Below, one piece after another: positions 1 to 5,386 of a stretch of DNA of 5,386 nt. Both the position numbers and the translations under genes were made by a program. The notes below the pieces were generated by a model. It worked only from the letters and a program-made list of their open reading frames with translations, had not been told where the DNA came from and ran no database searches. Each line of letters begins with the position of its first letter. The first letter of the stretch is position 1. Source of the stretch: Gammaproteobacteria bacterium. GTDB taxonomy: Bacteria; Pseudomonadota; Gammaproteobacteria; Pseudomonadales; Azotimanducaceae. The stretch is taken from NCBI GenBank assembly GCA_026706425.1, contig JAPOYW010000202.1, positions 1 to 5,386 on the forward strand. The letters run 5' to 3'.

Positions 1-1
1 T

Positions 2-445
2 CTCGGAATGGAACACGGCAGGATCGAGTACATAAGAGGATCGCATCTGCCCATCGACGGTTTCGACCGGAATTTGCCGCGTCTGTTCGACGAAATGCCC
101 GACGTCGTGCATGACAGGATCACGCCGCTGACACTCAGGAGAGGCGAATTCGCGGTATTCCATTCCGCATTGCTGCATCGCAGCCTGGCCTACGGACACA
201 GGGAGGAGGACTGGCGACCCGGCTACTTCGGCGCACCCAACCCGGAACTCCGCAGAAACGCCGACATACGAGCCGGGAGAATCACGTTGGCCGCACGGCT
301 CGCCAGGCAAGGCACGGTCATTCCCGAAAGATACGGTTCGAATCCAGCCGGGGCCGCGCACGCGATTGCCGAGCCGATTCCCTACTACCGCGCCACCGTG
401 GATCAGGACCATGGCAACGGATCAGTTGTGATGCCTTTCAACTAG
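2..445 (+). CDS. Phytanoyl-CoA dioxygenase (PhyH) family protein, C-terminal part (5' truncated by window edge)
   Basis: This is the C-terminal half of a probable non-haem Fe(II)/2-oxoglutarate-dependent dioxygenase of the PhyH family, a cytoplasmic class that usually hydroxylates small organic substrates. The frame is open from base 2. The Met codon at 8-10 is probably internal: no ribosome-binding site fits in the preceding bases and the fold lacks its N-terminal half. Numbered from that Met, the segment G-R-I-E-Y-I-R-G-S-H (residues 4-13) matches the family's 'NG-(x)n-PGSH' strand. The stretch F-H-S-A-L-L-H-R-S carries the likely distal iron-ligand His57 (codon 176-178). Arg70 in W-R-P-G-Y-F (codon 215-217) is the likely 2-oxoglutarate-binding Arg. 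The HxD half of the iron triad must lie upstream of the window. The stop TAG at 443-445 is 8 bases before the next gene, so it is probably an operon member. The substrate is unknown; annotated phytanoyl-CoA activity should not be assumed. Family assignment is good, specific function is not determinable. Confidence 0.82.
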   Translation, partial: LGMEHGRIEYIRGSHLPIDGFDRNLPRLFDEMPDVVHDRITPLTLRRGEFAVFHSALLHRSLAYGHREEDWRPGYFGAPNPELRRNADIRAGRITLAARLARQGTVIPERYGSNPAGAAHAIAEPIPYYRATVDQDHGNGSVVMPFN

Positions 446-452
446 GAAGGCG
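432..452 (+). promoter_or_regulatory. Ribosome-binding site of the solute-binding-protein gene inside a possible coupling hairpin
   Basis: A strong Shine-Dalgarno, AGGAAGG at 444-450, lies 3 bases before ATG 454 (the AGGA core is 6 bases away) and decides that start. The same bases can pair with upstream sequence: 433-439 (GCCTTTC) pairs with 445-451 (GGAAGGC) with one G-U wobble and a 5-base loop at 440-444; a further wobble at 432/452 is possible. The stop codon of the upstream dioxygenase gene (443-445) sits at the loop/3'-arm boundary. A ribosome terminating there would open the stem, which is the geometry of translational coupling. The pairing is seen directly; its regulatory role is inference, and an 8-pair hairpin can occur by chance. 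Confidence 0.45.
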
Positions 453-453
453 A

Positions 454-2325
454 ATGAAATGGCCCTCGCTGCAAAAGCGTTGCCTGCCGGGCTTGATCCT
501 GCTGTTGGCGATCCCATCCATTGCGGAACAGCCGGCCTATCGGCACGGCATTTCGCTTTTGCATGAACTGAAGTACCCCGCCGATTTCGAGCACTTCGAA
601 TACGCCAACCCCCACGCGCCGAAGGGCGGCGAACTGAGGCTCGCGGCAACCAACCCGATCCGGAACTTCGCCGGCGTGCCGGGAACCGGCGTACCGGGCG
701 CACAGGGCCTGGGAAGAACCGTCGACCGGCTGATGATCCGTTCGGCGGATGAACTGTCAGGCCTCTACGGCCAGCTTGCCGACGGCGTGGCCCTGTCCGC
801 CGACCGGCGATCCCTTTTCATCCGGCTCAACGACAAGGCGCGCTGGCACGACGGCGTGCCCGTGACCACGGAGGACGTGAGGTTCTCCTACGACGAACTG
901 TTGAAGCGAGCCTTCGGGAAGGTCTATCTCCAGTCATGGATCGAAGCGCTGGAGATCGTCAACGCCAGGGAGTTGATCATTCGGCACCGGCGCGCGTTCA
1001 CCAATTCGAACCTGGTGGCCTTGACTTGGTTCCCCATTCGACCGGCGCACTACTACGAAGGCAAGGACTCGAGTACCCCGACCCTGGTGCCGCCGGTGGG
1101 CAGCGGGCCCTATCGCGTGGCCGACTTCGACGCCGACTATGTCCGCTACGAGCGCGTCGAGGACTATTGGGGAAGGGACATCCCGGTCAACCGCGGTCGA
1201 TACAACTTCGATGCGATCCGCTACGACGTCTACCGCGATGCGACGGTCGCGAGGGAAGCGATTCGAAAAGGACTGTTCGACATCTACTTCGAAACCGACA
1301 TTCGGCATTGGGTCTCCTCCTACGACATACCGGCGCTGGCGACCGGGTCGCTCGTCATGGAAACGCGATCGGTGCAGAAGTTCATTGGCCTCGCGACGGG
1401 AATCGTGCTGAATCTCGATCGGCCAAGACTGCGCGATGTGCGCGTCCGCGAAGCGCTGACCCTGGCGTTGGATTTCGAGTGGCAGAACCGGGTTTTCCAG
1501 TACGGTTCGCAGACGCGCGCGACGAGCTACTTCGCCAATTCGCCGTTTGCCGCAACCGGACCTCCCACACCGGCCGAACTGGCCGTGCTCGCCCCCTACC
1601 GCGACCGCCTGCCCGCACGGGTGTTCACGGAGGCGTTTCGCCTGCCGGTCTCGGACGCCACCGGGTTGAACCGCACGGCACTTGAAAGAGCACGTAGCCT
1701 GCTTGCCGAAGCCGGCTGGACCCTTGAGGACGGACGCCTGGTCAACGCCGCGGGTCAACCATTCGAACTGGAACTGACGACGCAGAATCCCTCGCAGCGT
1801 CGGATTCTTCTGCCCTACATCGAGTCCCTGAAAACCCTCGGCATCGATGCCCGTCTGCGACTGCTCGACAACGTGGCTTGGGTGAACAGTCTGAGAAAAC
1901 GCGACTTCGACGCCTATGTCCGCGGGCACGACTTCCTGAATCCGCCGCTGGGGGAACTTGAGAGCTATTTCGGTTCCGGGACCGCGGACCTGGAACTGGG
2001 GGGCAACATGGCGGGGCTGCGCAACCCGATCGTCGACGCGCTCATCGACCACGCGGAGCGGATGGTGGGGTCGCTGCCGGAGGCAATGACGGCCTGCCGG
2101 GCGCTGGATCGCGTGTTGCTGTGGGGGTTCTATCACATCCCGTTGAACATTCCCGACGAAGAACGGTTCGTGCGCTGGGACAAGTTCGCGCGGCCCAAGG
2201 GCGAGGCGGTCGCGAAGTACGAGTACCTGGTCGGCAGTTCGGTGCGTATCCTCGACAGCTGGTGGATCGACCCGGACAAGGCCGGTGCTACTTCCGCACC
2301 GCACAGCGACACAAAGGTAAGGTAG
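454..2325 (+). CDS. YejA-like ABC transporter periplasmic substrate-binding protein (family 5, SBP_bac_5)
   Basis: This is the periplasmic receptor of an ABC importer in the oligopeptide/microcin C (YejA) branch of family 5 binding proteins. Of its 623 residues, 1-24 form a Sec-type signal peptide: basic n-region (K2, K8, R9), hydrophobic core 11-20 and likely cleavage after P-S-I-A24. C10 lies before the core and is not a lipobox. The mature protein opens with the YejA signature H-G-I-S (31-34), then Y-P-A-D-F-E-H-F-E-Y (41-50) and N-P-H-A-P-K-G-G (52-59). Family 5 hallmarks follow: A-R-W-H-D-G (129-134) with T-T-E-D-V-R-F-S-Y (138-146), G-S-G-P-Y-R (216-221), Y-W-G-R-D-I-P-V-N-R-G-R-Y-N-F-D (238-253) and V-R-E-A-L-T-L-A-L-D (331-340). 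Length is normal for YejA proteins (about 600). No permease or ATPase gene (yejB, yejE, yejF type) is in the window, so the partners are encoded elsewhere or further upstream. It lies 8 bases after the dioxygenase gene and 3 bases before the sulfatase gene. Ligand is unknown; peptides are the family default. Confidence 0.9.
   Translation: MKWPSLQKRCLPGLILLLAIPSIAEQPAYRHGISLLHELKYPADFEHFEYANPHAPKGGELRLAATNPIRNFAGVPGTGVPGAQGLGRTVDRLMIRSADELSGLYGQLADGVALSADRRSLFIRLNDKARWHDGVPVTTEDVRFSYDELLKRAFGKVYLQSWIEALEIVNARELIIRHRRAFTNSNLVALTWFPIRPAHYYEGKDSSTPTLVPPVGSGPYRVADFDADYVRYERVEDYWGRDIPVNRGRYNFDAIRYDVYRDATVAREAIRKGLFDIYFETDIRHWVSSYDIPALATGSLVMETRSVQKFIGLATGIVLNLDRPRLRDVRVREALTLALDFEWQNRVFQYGSQTRATSYFANSPFAATGPPTPAELAVLAPYRDRLPARVFTEAFRLPVSDATGLNRTALERARSLLAEAGWTLEDGRLVNAAGQPFELELTTQNPSQRRILLPYIESLKTLGIDARLRLLDNVAWVNSLRKRDFDAYVRGHDFLNPPLGELESYFGSGTADLELGGNMAGLRNPIVDALIDHAERMVGSLPEAMTACRALDRVLLWGFYHIPLNIPDEERFVRWDKFARPKGEAVAKYEYLVGSSVRILDSWWIDPDKAGATSAPHSDTKVR
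2314..2322 (+). promoter_or_regulatory. Ribosome-binding site of the sulfatase gene
   Basis: AAGG at 2319-2322 lies 6 bases before ATG 2329 and supports that start. It is the second copy of a tandem AAGGT (2314-2318 and 2319-2323). Both copies lie within the last codons of the binding-protein gene, whose stop is 2323-2325, so ribosomes finishing that gene are delivered onto the sulfatase start. Confidence 0.6.
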
Positions 2326-2328
2326 ACA

Positions 2329-4563
2329 ATGGCTTTAAGAGACTTCCGCGGCACGATCGGGATCACGGTCAAGGATTCGGTGCCGGACTGGACTGCACCT
2401 GCCACGCGGCGTGACGCGCCCAACGTCCTGGTGATCCTCTTGGACGACACCGGTTTCGGGAACCTCGGCTGCTACGGCTCGACAATCGACACGCCCAACA
2501 TGGACGCGCTCGCCGCCAACGGACTGCGCTACAGCAACTTCCACGTCACGCCCCTGTGCTCGCCGACCCGGGCATCGCTGTTGACGGGACGCAACCACCA
2601 CGCCGTCGGCATTGCGACGATCACCACCTTCGGCGACAACGGCTATCCCAACCAGCGGGGCCGAATCACCCGCCACGCCGCCACCTTGGCGGAGATGCTC
2701 GGCGAGGAGGGTTTCGCCACCTTCGCCCTCGGCAAGTGGCACTTGAACCCCACCGAACACAACTCGGCCGCCGGCCCCCACGACGAATGGCCGTTGAACC
2801 GGGGGTTCGACCGGTTCTACGGGTTCCTGCCGGGCGCGACCGACCAGTTCCACCCGGAGCTGACCTACGACAACCATCCCGTCTACCCGCCGAAGACTCC
2901 GGCAGAGGGCTACCACCTCACCGAGGACCTGGTGGACCACGCCATCGAGTTCGTCGACGATCTCAAGTCCATCCATCCGGACACGCCCTTCTTCATGTAC
3001 TTCGCCACCGGCGCCATGCACTACCCCCACCAGGCACCGAAGGCCTACATCGACAAGTACCGCGGTTGTTTCGACGAGGGATGGGACGTCCTGCGGCAGC
3101 GCTACTTCGAGCGGCAGGTCGAACTGGGCATCGTTCCGCCCGGAACCCGTCTGGCACCGGCGAATCCCGGCGTGAAGCCGTGGGAAACGCTCAAGGAGAA
3201 CGAGCGGAAGTTCGTGTGCCGCCTGCAGGAGGCCTGGGCGGGATTCCTCGAACACACGGATGCGGAGATCGGTCGCTTGATCGGGCATCTGGGCACCATG
3301 GGCGTGCTCGACGACACGCTGGTGATTCTCACCGCGGACAACGGCACGAGCCAGAACGGCGGACCCTTCGGGGTGATGAACGCCGGCCCGAGCGGCGCCC
3401 GCAACGCGACGAGAAGCGGACTGACCCTCGGCGAGACCATCGGTCGACCCGAGCCCGAAGAGGATTTCGACGCCATTGGTGAGAGACTCGACGACATCGG
3501 CGGGCCGAAGAGCAACAGCGACATCCCCTGGGGTTGGTCGCAGGTGGGGAACACGCCGCTCAGGTGGTACAAGCAGGACACGCACGGCGGCGGCGTGCGG
3601 GTGCCGATGATCGTTCGCTATCCGCAAGGCATAGAAGATGCCGGCGCCGTGCGCGGCCAGTTCCACTACGTCACCGACATCGCTCCCACGATACTCGAGA
3701 TTCTCGACGTCGAGCCCAAGTCGAGCTATGGCGGCTACGATCAGCTGCCGATCGCGGGAACGAGCCTCGCGTATACCTTCGGGGACGGGAACTGCCCGAC
3801 CCGAAAGCCGATTCAGCATTTCGAGATGCTGGGCAAACGCGGCCTCTGGCACGACGGCTGGAAGGCGGTCAGCCGCCATGAGCCCGACGAGGACTACGAC
3901 ACGGAACAATGGGAACTGTACGATCTCGACCGGGACTTCTCGGAGACGAACGACCTGGCGGCGGCGGCGCCCGATCGTCTGCGCAAGATGATCGACATGT
4001 GGTGGGTCGAAGCGGGACGTCATGGCGTCCTGCCGTTGGACGATCGCCATGGATGGCGCCGTCCGGGAGGAACCGACACCGCCACGTACCATTTCGTCCC
4101 GCCGATGGCGCACGTCCCACGGGCGCAGTCGCCAACCCTGGGACGCGGCAACTGGTCGCTGGCCGCGGAAGTCGAGCTACCGGACGCCGGGACCGAGGGC
4201 GTGATCTACTCCCAGGGTTCGTTCCTGGATGGATTCTCGCTGTTCATCCAGGATGCGGCGCTGTGCCTTGTGTTCAACGTGCTGGGCAACGCGATCACAG
4301 CCCGATCGAAGACGGCGCTCCCGACGGGTCGCACCACCGTCGGCTTGGTCTTTGAACGGGGCGCGGACGACACCGGCACCATCATTCTCCAAGCGGACGG
4401 CCGGGGAGTCGGTTCGATCGACATCCCCGACGTCACGCGCATGTCGAAGATGCGCGGCGTCGATGTCGGCCTGGATGTGCATGCCCCAGTGACCGACCTC
4501 TACACCGCGCCTTTCGCATTCACCGGGACCATCCATTCGGTAGACGTCGTCGCTGGCCCTTGA
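2329..4563 (+). CDS. Arylsulfatase (type I, formylglycine-dependent sulfatase family)
   Basis: This is a sulfatase that hydrolyses organic sulfate esters to alcohol or phenol plus sulfate. Of 744 residues, about 30-560 form the alkaline-phosphatase-like catalytic domain. The nucleophile motif C77-S-P-T-R81 fits the CxPxR signature in which the Cys is converted to formylglycine. Other expected active-site residues are present: metal ligands D39-D40 (in L-L-D-D-T-G-F-G) and D337-N338 (T-A-D-N-G), K136 and H138 (G-K-W-H-L), H231 (A-M-H-Y-P-H-Q-A-P) and K415 before T-H-G-G-G-V-R. The modifying enzyme is not in the window. Residues about 600-744 form a beta-rich C-terminal domain ending in G-L-D-V (714-717) and P-F-A-F-T-G-T-I (728-735), typical of the 750-790-residue bacterial arylsulfatases such as mycobacterial AtsA/AtsD relatives rather than the ~530-residue Pseudomonas enzyme. 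No signal peptide is visible, so it is probably cytoplasmic and acts on imported substrate. The Gly at 420 replaces the usual Glu of the family's H-E-G-G-x-R motif. Its start is 3 bases after the binding-protein stop, so co-translation is likely. The natural substrate is unknown. Confidence 0.93.
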   Translation: MALRDFRGTIGITVKDSVPDWTAPATRRDAPNVLVILLDDTGFGNLGCYGSTIDTPNMDALAANGLRYSNFHVTPLCSPTRASLLTGRNHHAVGIATITTFGDNGYPNQRGRITRHAATLAEMLGEEGFATFALGKWHLNPTEHNSAAGPHDEWPLNRGFDRFYGFLPGATDQFHPELTYDNHPVYPPKTPAEGYHLTEDLVDHAIEFVDDLKSIHPDTPFFMYFATGAMHYPHQAPKAYIDKYRGCFDEGWDVLRQRYFERQVELGIVPPGTRLAPANPGVKPWETLKENERKFVCRLQEAWAGFLEHTDAEIGRLIGHLGTMGVLDDTLVILTADNGTSQNGGPFGVMNAGPSGARNATRSGLTLGETIGRPEPEEDFDAIGERLDDIGGPKSNSDIPWGWSQVGNTPLRWYKQDTHGGGVRVPMIVRYPQGIEDAGAVRGQFHYVTDIAPTILEILDVEPKSSYGGYDQLPIAGTSLAYTFGDGNCPTRKPIQHFEMLGKRGLWHDGWKAVSRHEPDEDYDTEQWELYDLDRDFSETNDLAAAAPDRLRKMIDMWWVEAGRHGVLPLDDRHGWRRPGGTDTATYHFVPPMAHVPRAQSPTLGRGNWSLAAEVELPDAGTEGVIYSQGSFLDGFSLFIQDAALCLVFNVLGNAITARSKTALPTGRTTVGLVFERGADDTGTIILQADGRGVGSIDIPDVTRMSKMRGVDVGLDVHAPVTDLYTAPFAFTGTIHSVDVVAGP

Positions 4564-4568
4564 GATCG

Positions 4569-4593
4569 CCGGTCAGAGGGTTAAGGTGACCGG
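4569..4593 (+). repeat. Perfect 7-bp inverted repeat filling the sulfatase-ATPase gap
   Basis: CCGGTCA at 4569-4575 is exactly complementary to TGACCGG at 4587-4593, with an 11-base spacer at 4576-4586. The spacer contains AAGG (4583-4586); the likely ribosome-binding site of the next gene, AAGGTG (4583-4588), spans the loop and the first bases of the 3' arm, and that arm ends on the base before ATG 4594. There is no T-run after the stem, so it does not look like an intrinsic terminator. It could be a weak translational-control hairpin, a dyad operator, or chance in GC-rich DNA. The rest of the 30-base gap holds nothing else recognisable. Confidence 0.45.
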
Positions 4594-5386
4594 ATGGCGA
4601 AGCTCATGCTGCCCATCGGCATCCAGACGTTCGGGAAGATCCGCAACGGCGGGTGCTACTACGTCGACAAAACCCCGCACATCCGCCAGCTCGTAGACCA
4701 GGGGTCACACTATTTTCTGTCGCGGCCGCGGCGTTTCGGCAAGAGCCTGTTCCTCGATACGCTGAAGGAACTGTTCGAGGGAAACGAGCCGCTGTTCCGG
4801 GGCCTCGCAATTCACGACGGTTGGGACTGGTCGGTTCGCCATCCGGTGCTGCGGCTGAGCTTCGGCGGCGGCAACTTCACAGTGCCGGGGCAGTTGGAGG
4901 CGGGGCTGATGGACCAACTCGCCGGCATCGAGCGCGACTTCGGCGTGGAGTCGGACGCCACGACTGCACCCGGTCGGCTCGCCTTCCTGATCGGCGCGCT
5001 GCGTCGCGAGAGCGGTCGGACCGTCGCCGTTTTGGTGGACGAATACGACAAGCCGATCCTGGACGCGCTCGACGTGCCGGAGGTGGCCCGCGCCAGTCGC
5101 GACTTCCTGCGCGGCGTGTACGCGGTGATCAAGGATTGCGACGCGGATGTCCGGTTTGCGTTCATCACCGGGGTGAGCAAGTTCTCCAAGGTGAGCCTGT
5201 TCTCGGGCCTCAACAACCTCAAGGACATCACACTGGACTCGCGCTACTCGTCCATCTGCGGCTACACGGAGGCGGATCTGGACACGGTGTTTGCGCCGGA
5301 GTTGGCGGGCCTCGACCGGGACGCGATCCGCGACTGGTACAACGGCTACAGCTGGCGCGGCGACGAGAGGGTCTACAACCCGTTCG
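4594..5386 (+). CDS. AAA-ATPase-like protein of the DUF1703/PD-(D/E)XK family, N-terminal part (3' truncated by window edge)
   Basis: The frame is open from ATG 4594 to the window edge, giving 264 residues of a family that usually runs to roughly 500-570. The N-terminus L-P-I-G-I-Q-T-F-G-K-I (6-16) followed by Y-Y-V-D-K-T (23-28) is the standard opening of the AAA-ATPase_like domain. The nucleotide-binding loop is the family's variant Walker A, R-P-R-R-F-G-K50-S51. Walker B is V-L-V-D149-E150-Y-D-K-P. Further family blocks are F-I-T-G-V-S-K-F-S (190-198) followed by L-F-S-G-L-N-N-L, and W-Y-N-G-Y-S-W near 248-254 leading to V-Y-N-P-F at the edge. The PD-(D/E)XK nuclease-like domain expected at the C-terminus is off the window. 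AAGGTG at 4583-4588, 5 bases upstream, favours Met1 over Met5 (4606). Biological role is poorly established; members are often multi-copy and patchily distributed, which suggests mobile, defence-like or selfish behaviour, but that is inference. It is co-directional with the sulfatase gene and 30 bases downstream, and could share its transcript. Confidence 0.88.
   Translation, partial: MAKLMLPIGIQTFGKIRNGGCYYVDKTPHIRQLVDQGSHYFLSRPRRFGKSLFLDTLKELFEGNEPLFRGLAIHDGWDWSVRHPVLRLSFGGGNFTVPGQLEAGLMDQLAGIERDFGVESDATTAPGRLAFLIGALRRESGRTVAVLVDEYDKPILDALDVPEVARASRDFLRGVYAVIKDCDADVRFAFITGVSKFSKVSLFSGLNNLKDITLDSRYSSICGYTEADLDTVFAPELAGLDRDAIRDWYNGYSWRGDERVYNPF

Noticed and set aside
8..10. ATG as the true start of the first gene
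   Set aside because: The frame is open upstream to the window edge, no ribosome-binding site can be seen, and the dioxygenase fold would lack its HxD-bearing N-terminal half.
934..2304. Minus-strand open frame of 456 codons opposite the binding-protein gene
   Set aside because: It shows no domain or plausible N-terminus and is explained by the codon bias of the sense gene; the sense frame has an unbroken family match.
2291..2349. 7-bp direct repeat CTTCCGC at 2291-2297 and 2343-2349
   Set aside because: It is short, lies in coding sequence of two genes and is readily expected by chance; there is no sign of target-site duplication or an element between the copies.
2556..3482. Plus-strand open frame of 308 codons overlapping the sulfatase in another frame
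   Set aside because: Its Arg/Pro/His-rich low-complexity product is typical of an out-of-frame reading of GC-rich DNA, and it has no independent support.
2335..4113. Long minus-strand open frame of 592 codons opposite the sulfatase gene
   Set aside because: It lies wholly antisense to a gene with clear catalytic motifs, its translation is rich in Arg, Val and Gly with no recognisable domain, and such long antisense frames are expected in GC-rich codon-biased DNA.
4564..4593. Possible intrinsic terminator after the sulfatase gene
   Set aside because: A 7-bp stem is present but no T-run follows; the ATPase coding sequence begins immediately after it.
4721..4730. 10-bp perfect palindrome CGCGGCCGCG
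   Set aside because: It falls inside the codons for the conserved S-R-P-R-R of the Walker A region, so coding constraint and high GC explain it better than a binding site.
4812..5231. Minus-strand open frame of 139 codons opposite the ATPase gene
   Set aside because: It is a shadow of the well-supported sense frame carrying Walker B and other family blocks; the product is Ser/Arg-rich with no recognisable motif.

Overview
The window is a GC-rich, densely packed stretch with all genes on the + strand: two complete genes flanked by two that run off the window edges. No tRNA, rRNA, CRISPR array, insertion sequence or convincing intrinsic terminator is visible. The families present (phytanoyl-CoA-dioxygenase-like enzyme, YejA-type periplasmic binding protein with a Sec-type signal peptide, large CxPxR arylsulfatase, AAA-ATPase-like/DUF1703-type protein) suggest a Gram-negative, probably proteobacterial, aerobic heterotroph. 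A marine or host-associated lineage is plausible because such genomes are often rich in PhyH dioxygenases and sulfatases, but this is inference and the window holds no taxonomic marker.

Layout: (1) 2-445, C-terminal part of a PhyH-family non-haem iron/2-oxoglutarate dioxygenase; its N-terminus, with the HxD iron motif, lies off the left edge. (2) 454-2325, a complete YejA-like family 5 solute-binding protein with signal peptide. (3) 2329-4563, a complete 744-residue cytoplasmic-type arylsulfatase with an intact active site (Cys77 in C-S-P-T-R) and a C-terminal beta-rich domain. (4) 4594 to the right edge, the N-terminal 264 residues of an AAA-ATPase-like protein of the family that usually ends in a PD-(D/E)XK nuclease domain.

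The first three genes are separated by only 8 and 3 bases, each of the two downstream ones has a good Shine-Dalgarno, and they almost certainly form one transcript. The simplest reading is an uptake-and-degradation cassette: the binding protein captures an oligopeptide-like or other organic solute in the periplasm, a permease encoded elsewhere imports it, and the cytoplasmic sulfatase and oxygenase remove sulfate and hydroxylate it. The substrate cannot be read from the sequence. The fourth gene follows after 30 bases and is functionally unrelated by family. A perfect 7-bp inverted repeat fills most of that gap.

Two small RNA-structure candidates sit at gene junctions: a hairpin at 432-452 that buries the ribosome-binding site of the binding-protein gene and overlaps the stop codon of the upstream gene, and the 4569-4593 inverted repeat ending at the base before the ATPase start codon. 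I see no strong evidence of a wholly new system. The most unusual thing is the gene combination.
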